A stretch of DNA of 53,018 nt from Firmicutes bacterium UBA4996 (lineage in GTDB: Bacteria; Bacillota; Limnochordia; Darwinibacteriales; Darwinibacteriaceae). The stretch's first letter is position 1; the number at the start of each line of letters is the position of its first letter. The notes below the pieces were generated by a model. That model saw only the letters and a list, made by a program, of their open reading frames with translations. It had not been told where the DNA came from and did not search any database. This document shows positions 33,575-41,145 of the stretch, in pieces. Made by a program: the position numbers and the translations under genes. The stretch spans positions 103,808-156,825 of the forward strand of contig DGYW01000064.1 in assembly GCA_002396805.1 (NCBI GenBank), in the 5' to 3' direction.

Positions 33575-34951
33575 TTATTCTATAGGTTCAAAACGGGCGG
33601 TGAAGAAACGCAATACAGGTGGTTCATAGACAAAGCGCAGACCCTTCACATTTTCCCGGTCTTGATAGAGGTCAATGACGGAGTCGGCTACTACATCTAA
33701 GTGAGAATACGTGTATACCCGTCGGGGGATAGTTAACCTTACCAGTTCTAGTTTGGGATAATGGTGGTTTCCATTTTTATCGCGACCTGCTGAAATAATT
33801 CCCCGTTCCATACTCCGGACACCTGATTGCAGGTAGAGCTGGGCTGCGAGCATCTGTGCTGGAAACTCATCCTGGGGAATCTGCGGGTAAAAGGCTCTGG
33901 CATCCAAGAAAATGGCATGGCCACCTACTGGCTTAACAATAGGAATACCGGCGGCCATGAGCTTATCACCCAGGTATTTTACTTGATCGAGGCGGTGGGC
34001 AATAAAGTGATAATCGATAGATTCGTACATGCCTCGGGCCAGAGCTTCCATATCACGTCCAGTCATTCCACCATAGGAGGGCATACCTTCGTAGACAACT
34101 ACTAGGCTTGTGGCTTTTTGGTACAGGTCATCGTCATTGAGGGCCACAAATCCACCAATATTTACGATTCCATCTTTTTTGCCAGACATGGTGCAACCAT
34201 CGGAGTAGCTGAACATTTCTCGCACAATCTCCTTAATGGTTTTATCTGCGTAACCATGCTCTCTTTGTTTGATAAAACAGGCGTTTTCCACGCAACGGGT
34301 TGCGTCCATCATCACCTTAATCTTGTATTTTTGAGCCAGTTCATAAACGTCTCTGATGTTGCTCATGGCCACTGGTTGGCCGCCAGCTAAGTTTACAGTC
34401 ACCGCTAAGCAAATGTAGGGGATTTTCTCTGGGCCCACTTCGTCAATGAGGTTTTGAAGCTTTTGCAGATCAATGTTGCCCTTAAAGGGATGTTCGTTCT
34501 GGGGGTCGTGGGCTTCGTCAATAATAATGTCCCGGAAAGTGGCCCCGTTTAACTCTTGGTGAGCTCTAGTCGTAGTAAAATACATGTTTCCGGGTACATA
34601 ATCACCAGGTTTAATCATGATTTGAGAAAGAATGTTTTCAGCACCACGTCCTTGGTGAGTTGGTACCACGTGCTTAAAACCGTATAATTCCCGCACAGCT
34701 TGCTGCAGGTGTTTAAAGTTCTTACTTCCAGCATAGGCCTCATCACCTAGCATGAGCCCAGCCCACTGATTATCACTCATGGCATTTGTTCCGCTATCGG
34801 TCAACAGGTCAATGTATACGTCCTCTGAATCGAGGAGAAAGGTATTATACCCGGCGCGCTTTAACGCTGCTTCCCTTTGCTCCCGGGTAGTCACAGCGAT
34901 GGGTTCTACCATCTTAATCTTGTAAGGTTCAGCCATATACTTGTAATCCAC
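33575..34951 (-). CDS. tpl: Tyrosine phenol-lyase
   Basis: PLP enzyme that splits L-tyrosine to phenol, pyruvate and ammonia. 458 residues, collinear with Citrobacter freundii TPL over its full length. The PLP Lys is K259 in MSGKKDG. Tyrosine-specific positions are kept: T126 (equivalent of Thr124), M381 and R383 in SGVRSMERGIISAGR (Met379/Arg381), and the two Phe near the C-terminus in LRFFTARF (Phe448 region). Tryptophanase has Asp, Val and Ile at the first three positions, so tnaA is rejected. It has its own promoter (34988-35016) and terminator and no transporter beside it. Phenol production or pyruvate plus ammonium supply from tyrosine is the expected role. Confidence 0.95.
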   Translation of the reverse strand: MDYKYMAEPYKIKMVEPIAVTTREQREAALKRAGYNTFLLDSEDVYIDLLTDSGTNAMSDNQWAGLMLGDEAYAGSKNFKHLQQAVRELYGFKHVVPTHQGRGAENILSQIMIKPGDYVPGNMYFTTTRAHQELNGATFRDIIIDEAHDPQNEHPFKGNIDLQKLQNLIDEVGPEKIPYICLAVTVNLAGGQPVAMSNIRDVYELAQKYKIKVMMDATRCVENACFIKQREHGYADKTIKEIVREMFSYSDGCTMSGKKDGIVNIGGFVALNDDDLYQKATSLVVVYEGMPSYGGMTGRDMEALARGMYESIDYHFIAHRLDQVKYLGDKLMAAGIPIVKPVGGHAIFLDARAFYPQIPQDEFPAQMLAAQLYLQSGVRSMERGIISAGRDKNGNHHYPKLELVRLTIPRRVYTYSHLDVVADSVIDLYQDRENVKGLRFVYEPPVLRFFTARFEPIE

Positions 34952-34987
34952 TAGCTACACTCCCATCCTTGATTTTATTTCACCTTT

Positions 34988-35016
34988 AGTATAACTCAAG
35001 GTTAATGAGAAGTAAA
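34988..35016 (-). promoter_or_regulatory. Promoter of tpl
   Basis: On the minus strand TTTACT (35016-35011) and TATACT (34993-34988) are 17 bases apart. CTTGAG occurs twice around it in direct orientation (34995-35000 and 35029-35034), which could be a regulator site. TPL genes elsewhere are tyrosine-induced through TyrR; no TyrR box was recognised. Confidence 0.6.
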
Positions 35017-35048
35017 ATATTATTATATCTCAAGCTGTTTTTCGTATT

Positions 35049-35930
35049 CTAGTAGCCTAAATTGGGTTCTGACACCTGGGAATTTACAAAAAATGCGGCT
35101 ACACCACCAAGACCGATGTGGCAACCGAGGACACTACCTACGACATTTACTAGAAAGTTTTTGTAGCCCAGTGTGGTTGCTAACAAATCCTTAAGTATCG
35201 CTGCTGAATCTGGATCATCGGCGTGGCTGATGGCGACTAACTGGTCTGGGTGACCAAAGGAACGTTCTTCCACAAGTTCACCAATGCGTTTAATGGCAGC
35301 CTTTTTACCGCGGACCTTTTGAAAGGGAACCATTAACCCATCCTTCACATGCAGGATGGGCTTTACGCTTAGAATGCCTCCTATAAAGGCGCTGGCGTAA
35401 CTAACTCGGCCTCCCCGATACAAATAGTTGAGATCATCTACAGAAAAAACATGTTCTACATTGTTCTTGGAACGCCCTTTTACTCTCTGAATGATTTGTG
35501 TGGCGGGTACACCAGCCTTTGCCATCTGAGCCGCTTCTAAGACAATTAGTCCCTGACCTAGGCACCCCGTTAACGAATCGATGATGGTGATTTCCCATTG
35601 AGGGTACTTTTCCTGCACGCCTTGCGCCACTAAACGAGCGGTGTTACAGGTGCCGGATAGTTTTGAGGAAAAGCTAATGTAAAGGCAAGGCTGGTTCTGG
35701 CTAGCATAGTCAGTAAAGGTGGAGATCATTCTCTCAATAGGTACTTGAGCGGTGGTGGGTATCTTCCCTGCGCGCATCGCGGCATAGACCTGTTCGGGTT
35801 TGATGGTATGGCCGTCTACGTATTCTTGGTCATCGATGTAGACCAAGAAGGGTAGTACATCTACATCATATTGTTTAATTAATTCTTCCGGCAAGTCACA
35901 GGCGCTGTCTGTAATAATTTTAATATTCAT
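35049..35930 (-). CDS. DegV family fatty-acid-binding protein (copy 2)
   Basis: 293 residues. N-terminal IKIITDSACDLP with the lipid-head Ser, SFSSKLSGTCNTAR (about 98-111) with the second contact motif, YRGGRVSYASAFIGGILSVKPIL and the typical C-terminal GPGxxG-like region replaced by GCHIGLGG. ATG 35930 is chosen because GGAGG lies 8-9 bases upstream and the sequence then begins with the family's usual MNIKIITDSACDL; an upstream GTG/ATG would lie beyond the promoter. It is more diverged from copy 1 than a recent duplicate would be. It is a single gene between tpl and the small coil gene. Lipid handling is inferred from the family. Confidence 0.9.
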   Translation of the reverse strand: MNIKIITDSACDLPEELIKQYDVDVLPFLVYIDDQEYVDGHTIKPEQVYAAMRAGKIPTTAQVPIERMISTFTDYASQNQPCLYISFSSKLSGTCNTARLVAQGVQEKYPQWEITIIDSLTGCLGQGLIVLEAAQMAKAGVPATQIIQRVKGRSKNNVEHVFSVDDLNYLYRGGRVSYASAFIGGILSVKPILHVKDGLMVPFQKVRGKKAAIKRIGELVEERSFGHPDQLVAISHADDPDSAAILKDLLATTLGYKNFLVNVVGSVLGCHIGLGGVAAFFVNSQVSEPNLGY

Positions 35931-35954
35931 CTTTTTAACCTCCGAGACTGTTGC

Positions 35955-35983
35955 GATATAATACAAAAACCTTCGACTTGCAA
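35955..35983 (-). promoter_or_regulatory. Promoter of the second DegV gene
   Basis: TTGCAA (35983-35978) and TATATC (35960-35955) on the minus strand with a 17-base spacer, about 25 bases before the start codon. Confidence 0.5.
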
Positions 35984-36017
35984 GGAGTGAAATCCTTCCA
36001 AAAGATTTGTAGCGACC

Positions 36018-36046
36018 TTGCACTTGCCTAGTCGTTAATGTACAAT
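36018..36046 (+). promoter_or_regulatory. Promoter of the small-coil/hydrolase pair
   Basis: TTGCAC (36018-36023), 17-base spacer, TACAAT (36041-36046); both boxes are near consensus. The expected start is about 36053, some 33 bases before the ATG of the 57-residue gene. Confidence 0.65.
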
Positions 36047-36085
36047 CTAACTAGATTTACCTGAAAGAAGGTGTGGGGGTATCTT

Positions 36086-36259
36086 ATGTGTAACGAAGTT
36101 CTAGCTCTAGAAATACGCGGACGGATTCACGAGTTAAAATCCGAACAGGTCCGCTTAAAGGATTTTATACAATCGGATCAAGTGCTCTTTGAAGCTTTGG
36201 AAAAGGCGATTTCAGAATTAAACTGGGTCTTAACCAAGATGGAATCGGAAGGGGAGTAA
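36086..36259 (+). CDS. Small 57-residue helical protein
   Basis: Begins MCNEVLALEIRGRIHELKSEQ and continues as one long charged amphipathic helix with heptad-like leucines and isoleucines, probably a short coiled coil. It has one Cys at position 2 and no membrane segment. ATG 36086 is preceded by GAAGGTGTGGGGG, an adequate site; GTG 36071 would be part of that site. A promoter lies just upstream, and the next gene starts 1 base after the stop, so it is the first gene of a two-gene operon with a secreted hydrolase. I recognise no family; the arrangement suggests a real gene. Confidence 0.6.
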   Translation: MCNEVLALEIRGRIHELKSEQVRLKDFIQSDQVLFEALEKAISELNWVLTKMESEGE

Positions 36260-36260
36260 C

Positions 36261-37865
36261 ATGAACCGGATGCGGTTGTTGGTGGTTTTGGTCTTAATTT
36301 GTGGTTTGTGCTCAGGAGTTGCCCAAGCTAGTACTCAGGACGAAGGTATCTTCTTGCTGTTTTTGAGTGGTATGGAGGTTGGACGGGAGGAGTTTAGCTT
36401 CACCTCCGGCGGCCTAGAGACTAAGGGCACGATTACCATGGCCGGACAGAGTCTGACAATTAGAACAAATCTAGAGGGACGGCCTTATTCTTGGGAAGAA
36501 TATGGCTTGACTCTTACGCCTGGAACCACAATAACCGGAAACTTCAAGTCCGGTAAATTTGATGTGCAAGTTGGACCCCTGCGCAAGAGTTATTCCCTAA
36601 CGAAGCCTTACGTTGTTTTAGATAATAATGTGTTGGCTCATTATCAATACCTGCTCGATTTGGTATCTCCAGAGGAGCCGTCTGTGGAGCTACAAGTGGT
36701 TGTACCAAGTCTAGTTTTAAGTAACCAAGACCCTATTATCCCTGGGGAATTACGCCTAGGTGAGCTTGTTTTATATGAGCTTAATGGAGCAGAGGTCCCC
36801 TTACAGGAGCATATACTGAGCCTACCTGGTGGTTTGGCAATGCGTGTTTTTGCTACAGAAGCGAACCACCTGGTGCTAGTGGAGATTCCTATGCAGGGCG
36901 CGGAAATTGTTCGCAAGGAGTATGTGGGTTTGAAAAAGTCTCTCGGAACGCAGCAAGCTCAAACCCATTGGATTGAAGAGGAGTTTAGGGTGGCCAACGG
37001 TTCCATTAGTTTAGCGGGAACGCTAGCTTTGCCCCTGGGTCCTGGTCCATTTCCCGCGGTGCTTTTGAATTCCGGCTCTGGTCCTCAAGATCGCCATGGC
37101 AACACTCCCCCTGGCTATGTGACGGACATCTTCACGATTATGGTTGAACGGCTGACAAAAATAGGCTACGCAGTACTGTGTTATGACGAACGAGGGGTGG
37201 GCGAGAGTACCGGAGACTATGCAGCAGCTAGTTTGCGGGATCTCCTCTCAGATGTGGATGTATTACTCGACTACCTGGCCCAGCATGAGCAAATTGACGA
37301 GAGTAGAATTGGCATGCTTGGCCATAGTGAGGGTGCCTATTTCGCCCCACTATTTGCAGATCGTTTAGGGGCTCTGATTCTGTTGGCCGGCGCCTCTATC
37401 CCACTGGATCAGATTATGGTGGAGCAATTGGATTATCAAGAGGCTCAGCCTTGGCTATCGACTCAGGAAAAAGCCATGCTACAGGAGTATCGACCGCAGC
37501 TTGAGAAATTTCTACAGGAAGCCCAGACCGGAGTAGAAGTGAGTACTGTTTTACCACTTAATCTCCAGTGGTTGCGGGAACATATGGCACTAGACCCTGT
37601 GAAGAATCTACAAGGAGTCACTGCCCCTGTCTTAATTATTCACGGCGATCGGGATTTAAAGGTTATGCCTTACCATGCTGAAGCCTTGGCTAAAGCTTTA
37701 GAAGAGGGAGGCAATGATCAGGTGACTGTCCATTATCTGGAAGGGACAACACACGAGTTCTTATTCTTCCCCTATGAGAATCCTCATTTTGACGCCTTGG
37801 ATCCGTGGCGCTTGAATCCCGTATTGTTCGAACTCATCGTGGAGTGGCTTCAACAGAGTCTTTAA
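36261..37865 (+). CDS. Secreted alpha/beta hydrolase
   Basis: 534 residues with a signal peptide (MNRMRLLVVLVLICGLCSGV, cleavage near residue 24, AQA-ST). An N-terminal beta-rich region of about 220 residues is followed by an alpha/beta hydrolase domain. The nucleophile is S356 in GMLGHSEGAYFAP; the acid is D463 or D465 in HGDRDLKV; the His is H498 in GTTHEF. HNTPPG-like loop GPQDRHGNTPPG and YDERGVGES are typical of the esterase/peptidase group annotated as alpha/beta hydrolase with an extra N-terminal domain. It probably acts outside the cell on an ester or peptide; the substrate is unknown. GGAAGGGGAG precedes ATG 36261. Confidence 0.85.
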   Translation: MNRMRLLVVLVLICGLCSGVAQASTQDEGIFLLFLSGMEVGREEFSFTSGGLETKGTITMAGQSLTIRTNLEGRPYSWEEYGLTLTPGTTITGNFKSGKFDVQVGPLRKSYSLTKPYVVLDNNVLAHYQYLLDLVSPEEPSVELQVVVPSLVLSNQDPIIPGELRLGELVLYELNGAEVPLQEHILSLPGGLAMRVFATEANHLVLVEIPMQGAEIVRKEYVGLKKSLGTQQAQTHWIEEEFRVANGSISLAGTLALPLGPGPFPAVLLNSGSGPQDRHGNTPPGYVTDIFTIMVERLTKIGYAVLCYDERGVGESTGDYAAASLRDLLSDVDVLLDYLAQHEQIDESRIGMLGHSEGAYFAPLFADRLGALILLAGASIPLDQIMVEQLDYQEAQPWLSTQEKAMLQEYRPQLEKFLQEAQTGVEVSTVLPLNLQWLREHMALDPVKNLQGVTAPVLIIHGDRDLKVMPYHAEALAKALEEGGNDQVTVHYLEGTTHEFLFFPYENPHFDALDPWRLNPVLFELIVEWLQQSL

Positions 37866-37876
37866 AAACAGAAATA

Positions 37877-37909
37877 AAAAAGCCCTATTCACTGGGAATG
37901 GGGCTTTTT
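37877..37909. terminator. Bidirectional intrinsic terminator between the hydrolase and csp genes
   Basis: AAAAAGCCCTATTC (37877-37890) pairs with GAATGGGGCTTTTT (37896-37909), 14 bp with one G-U pair and a five-base loop; T-tracts on both strands. The csp stop codon is 8 bases further on. Confidence 0.93.
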
Positions 37910-37916
37910 AGTGATA

Positions 37917-38114
37917 TTAGAGACGGGTTACGTTTGCTGCTTGCGGACCGCGGTCGCCGTCAACGATTTCAAAGCTAACTTCGTCGCCTTCGTTGAGAGA
38001 CTTGAAACCAGTGCCTTGGATTGCGGAGAAGTGTACGAATACGTCGTCGCCATCTTCGCGCTCGATAAATCCAAAACCTTTTTCTGCGTTAAACCATTTT
38101 ACTCTGCCAGTCAT
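37917..38114 (-). CDS. Cold-shock protein, CspA family
   Basis: 65-residue single-stranded nucleic-acid-binding protein with one OB-fold cold-shock domain. RNP1 is KGFGFIE and RNP2 is VFVHFSAI, in the order MTGRVKWFNAEKGFGFIE then DVFVHFSAIQG. Acts as an RNA chaperone that melts secondary structure in mRNA. It begins at ATG 38114 behind TAGGAGG. A consensus promoter lies about 120 bases upstream, giving the long leader typical of csp genes, which often controls translation by temperature. Confidence 0.96.
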   Translation of the reverse strand: MTGRVKWFNAEKGFGFIEREDGDDVFVHFSAIQGTGFKSLNEGDEVSFEIVDGDRGPQAANVTRL

Positions 38115-38242
38115 TCATTGGCCTCCTAGAATTTATTACTAGTCAAAAGCCTAAATTACGCAAACAGTGTAAACCCTTGCTCAACTAAAATTGAAACTCG
38201 AGGCCATTTTTGTTCGCTTCATTTAAATTCTTAACCGTATTA

Positions 38243-38271
38243 AGTGTAACATAGAGAAAAACTACTGTCAA
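38243..38271 (-). promoter_or_regulatory. csp promoter with long 5' leader
   Basis: TTGACA (38271-38266, full consensus) and TACACT (38248-38243) on the minus strand with a 17-base spacer. The expected transcript start near 38236 leaves about 120 untranslated bases (38115-38236) before the csp ATG. The interval 38115-38242 holds no gene. Confidence 0.75.
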
Positions 38272-38333
38272 CTAAATGTGAAAAAGAGTAAATGTGAAAA
38301 TAGTCAGGAAGCTGGAAAAATTTGCTTAGAAGC

Positions 38334-38360
38334 TAAAGTAAAGCGGATTTCGGCCGATAA
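38334..38360 (+). promoter_or_regulatory. Sigma-D/sigma-28 flagellar promoter of fliD
   Basis: TAAA (38334-38337), 15-base spacer, GCCGATAA (38353-38360): essentially the bacterial FliA/SigD consensus (TAAA-N15-GCCGATAT) with one mismatch. It lies about 35 bases before the fliD start codon. A second TAAA at 38339 would give a 10-base spacer and is unlikely to be used. Confidence 0.85.
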
Positions 38361-38395
38361 TATGAATGTAGATCCTTAAGGATGAGGTGATAACA

Positions 38396-39883
38396 GTGAG
38401 AATTTCTGGATTGTCTTCAGGAATGGATACTGAACAAATGATAAAAGACATTATGACCGCAGAACGAATCCCCGTTGATCGGGTATTTCAACAAAAGGTC
38501 AGAGCCGAGTGGAAGCGGGATGCTTATCGGGATGTCAATACGAGACTACTACGCTTGCGTAACATGGTATTTGATATGACTTTACAGGGCACTTATAGCA
38601 AGAACGTGGCCACTTCGTCCCATGAAAATTTAGTTTTGGCTACAGCTACTGGAAGTGCACAACAAGGGACCTTTGATCTAACGGTGATTAGTCTAGCAGA
38701 GACCGGTCGGAGCAGCTTCAAAGCAGATCTTAGTGATGAGTTTAGGGTTTCAGAACAATTCGCGGAATTCAACGAAGGTATTGGGGAAGAGGGCACTAGC
38801 ATCAAACTTTTGGGGCTTGATGGAAACGAAGAGGAAATCATCATTGGCAAGGATGATAGCCTGCAGAATGTCTTAACTAGGATTAATCAAAATAAGAACC
38901 TTGGTATTACCGCGTATTACGATGAACATGCGGAACGGGTTTCTTTCACAACGAAGAATACTGGTGATAGTGCTAAAATAGAAGTGTTGGATGCGGATTC
39001 TAAGGCCTTCTTTGAAAATGTTTTTGGTGTAGAATTTGAGGATGGTAATGTTCTGGCGAGAGGCAAAAACGCTAAATTGGAGATTAATGGTATTGAAACC
39101 GAACAGAAACACAATACTTTCGTTCTCAACGGCATAACAGTTACTCTTAAAGAGGCTAACGAAAACGCCACCGTACGCATTGATGTCCGCCAAGATACAG
39201 ATGCCATCGTTGACCAAATTAAAGAGTTTGTGAGTTTATACAACGAATTGGTAGAAGAGTTTAACTCTTCGATTCGTGAAGAGACCTACCGTGATTTCCC
39301 ACCTCTAACTGAAGCGCAAAGGGCTGACCTGTCCGATAAGGATATTGAGCTATGGGAAGAGAAGGCCAAAAGTGGTCTACTCCGCTCTGATCGTCTTCTA
39401 GGAAATATTTTAGCTGAGATGCGGATGGCGCTAGGGGCCAGCGTACAAGGTCTAGATGGTAACAAGAGTCTAGCTCAGATTGGGATCAAAACCGGCGCTT
39501 GGTATGAGCACGGTAAACTTTATATAGATGAGACAAAACTTAGGGAAGCGGTGGAAGAAGACCCTGATGGTGTCCGGGACATCTTCACTCAGCAAAGCGA
39601 AGATGGCAACCAAGTTGGTCTCGCCCGACGTTTAACTAAAGTCTTAGATCAGGGAATGGAACGCATTAGCGACACCGCGGGTAAGGCCTCAATTCCCTAC
39701 GATCAGAGTTTCTTGGGCAAACAGATTCGCGATTACGAGCAGCGCTTAAGTGCCATGGAGGAACGCCTAATTCGTGTGGAGCAAATGCATTGGAGTAAGT
39801 TTACAGCCATGGAGCGTGTCCTTGGTCAACTCTATGCTCAAAGCGATTGGTTAACGCAGCAACTGATGACTATGATGGGGTGA
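38396..39883 (+). CDS. fliD: Flagellar hook-associated protein 2 (filament cap)
   Basis: 495-residue cap protein that promotes flagellin polymerisation at the filament tip. The N-terminus RISGLSSGMDTEQMIKDIM is the FliD_N signature; the C-terminal domain has the usual helical ends, e.g. QIRDYEQRLSAMEERL and YAQSDWLTQQLMTMMG, where the last segment assembles into the cap. GTG 38396 is chosen because GAGGTGAT (38384-38391) is then correctly spaced and the protein begins VRISGLSSG; GTG 38387 lies in the Shine-Dalgarno. Expression is probably by the flagellar sigma factor. Three further genes follow at 7, 8 and 14 bases and form one operon. No fliS or flagellin gene is in the window. Confidence 0.93.
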   Translation: MRISGLSSGMDTEQMIKDIMTAERIPVDRVFQQKVRAEWKRDAYRDVNTRLLRLRNMVFDMTLQGTYSKNVATSSHENLVLATATGSAQQGTFDLTVISLAETGRSSFKADLSDEFRVSEQFAEFNEGIGEEGTSIKLLGLDGNEEEIIIGKDDSLQNVLTRINQNKNLGITAYYDEHAERVSFTTKNTGDSAKIEVLDADSKAFFENVFGVEFEDGNVLARGKNAKLEINGIETEQKHNTFVLNGITVTLKEANENATVRIDVRQDTDAIVDQIKEFVSLYNELVEEFNSSIREETYRDFPPLTEAQRADLSDKDIELWEEKAKSGLLRSDRLLGNILAEMRMALGASVQGLDGNKSLAQIGIKTGAWYEHGKLYIDETKLREAVEEDPDGVRDIFTQQSEDGNQVGLARRLTKVLDQGMERISDTAGKASIPYDQSFLGKQIRDYEQRLSAMEERLIRVEQMHWSKFTAMERVLGQLYAQSDWLTQQLMTMMG

Positions 39884-39890
39884 CAACTAA

Positions 39891-40319
39891 GTGCCTAAAA
39901 GTCTATACGAGCGAAAATTAGAGCTTTTTCGAAAGCTGGGTGAACTTAGTTCCGAAATGGCTGGATTTACCCCGGAGCGACTTGTGGACGAAGAGGGGGC
40001 CGCAGAGTTATTTCAGGGCTTGGTTCAGCAACGGGAAGCTATCATGAAACAAGCTGATGAAATTACTGCCCAGATTAATCAGGTACAAGTGGCGGTGGGG
40101 GAATATCTAAGCCCGGAACTAGAATCGTTGCAAAGAGATCTACGGGCTGAGGGCGCCAGAATCCAAGCCCACAATCAGAGTATTGAGGCGGTTGTTAAAA
40201 CCGCCTTAACTGACTTGAGAGAAAAAACAAAGAAGATCCAAGAAGTCAGGCAGTCCCACAGGGCCTATGATTCCCGTGTTCTTGCCAGTGAAGGGTCATT
40301 TATCGATAAACGTCGTTAG
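39891..40319 (+). CDS. FliT/FlgN-like flagellar chaperone candidate
   Basis: 142 residues, almost all helical and charged. The region 1-60 contains a heptad-like helix, SLYERKLELFRKLGELSSEM, and the middle about 60-120 a second long helix; the end reads FIDKRR, resembling the SxxFIDKxx C-terminus of FlgN/FliT-type export chaperones. These keep FliD or hook-junction proteins unfolded for secretion. It starts at GTG 39891 with GGGGTGA upstream and lies 7 bases after fliD, the usual place of fliS/fliT. Sequence similarity in this group is weak, so the assignment relies on position, size and helical character. Confidence 0.6.
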   Translation: MPKSLYERKLELFRKLGELSSEMAGFTPERLVDEEGAAELFQGLVQQREAIMKQADEITAQINQVQVAVGEYLSPELESLQRDLRAEGARIQAHNQSIEAVVKTALTDLREKTKKIQEVRQSHRAYDSRVLASEGSFIDKRR

Positions 40320-40327
40320 GAGAAACC

Positions 40328-41131
40328 ATGGCCGAATTTTTTGGTTTTGCTGAGGAGTTGTTGAATAAGGGAAGGGCTACAGTTGACAACACGTATGCTG
40401 TGGCTGGTTTGTATGATCTGGTAGTGCAGGCGCAAGAGGACGCGGAATTCTACGTGGAGATAGCTACACGGCTAGGGGGGCGTGTCCTTGATTTAGCTTG
40501 CGGATCAGGTCGCCTGCTCCAGCCCCTCTTGGAAGCTGGATTAGAGGTGGTGGGTCTGGATTTATCTCCCGAAATGTTGGAGCGTGCTCGGCAGAAACTC
40601 GGGGCTCGAGGCGAAATGCTTGAATTAGTTCACGGCGATATGCGCACTTTTTCTTTTCCAGAGCCCTTTAACACGATTCTAATTCCATACTGTTCACTCA
40701 TGTACATGCATAGTGATGAGGAGCGGTTAGCCGTTTTCAACCGTTGCTATCAGCAGCTAAGCCCCGGGGGATACTTAGCCTTTGACTTCTTAGCAGGGCA
40801 AGTGGAAGTGGGAGAGGCGTTACCCAGCTTAGCCCTCCAGGGAATGCATCCTTTTACTGAAGACGTCTTAATTAGTGTAGTACAAATTAAGGGGTTGACG
40901 CCGGATCTTCGTTTACTCAATCAAATTAACTATATATTCCCAAAAGACCCAGGACAGCCCAGGATTACTTTGCATTCGAGCAAAGAAGCAATCGTTTGCC
41001 CACAGCACATGATTGATCTTTTGAAGCAAAGCGGGTTCTCTATCGAGGGAATTTATAACAACTATACTCGCCAAACGTATGATGGTGGAGAAGAGTGTCT
41101 GATCGTGGCGCAAAAGACCGGCGAGGGCTAA
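40328..41131 (+). CDS. Class I SAM-dependent methyltransferase
   Basis: 267 residues. SAM-binding motif I is VLDLACGSGRLL (53-64), motif II VVGLDLSPEML, and motif III region ELVHGDMRTF, with PYCSLMYMHSDEERL as motif IV. The C-terminal part (about 170-260) forms the substrate-side lid and ends with a typical GFSIEGIYNNYT. It starts at ATG 40328 behind AGGAG, 8 bases after the FliT-like gene. The substrate is unknown. Its place in a flagellar operon suggests modification of a flagellar or chemosensory protein, or a small molecule; nothing in the sequence decides this. Confidence 0.85.
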   Translation: MAEFFGFAEELLNKGRATVDNTYAVAGLYDLVVQAQEDAEFYVEIATRLGGRVLDLACGSGRLLQPLLEAGLEVVGLDLSPEMLERARQKLGARGEMLELVHGDMRTFSFPEPFNTILIPYCSLMYMHSDEERLAVFNRCYQQLSPGGYLAFDFLAGQVEVGEALPSLALQGMHPFTEDVLISVVQIKGLTPDLRLLNQINYIFPKDPGQPRITLHSSKEAIVCPQHMIDLLKQSGFSIEGIYNNYTRQTYDGGEECLIVAQKTGEG

Positions 41132-41145
41132 GGAGGAGAAGAGTA

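Noticed and set aside
33575..34951. Tryptophanase (tnaA)
   Set aside because: Residues at the specificity positions match tyrosine phenol-lyase, and there is no TnaC-like leader peptide upstream.
37911..38129. A 72-codon plus-strand frame opposite csp
   Set aside because: It is a shadow of the cold-shock gene; the minus-strand protein is an unmistakable cold-shock domain.
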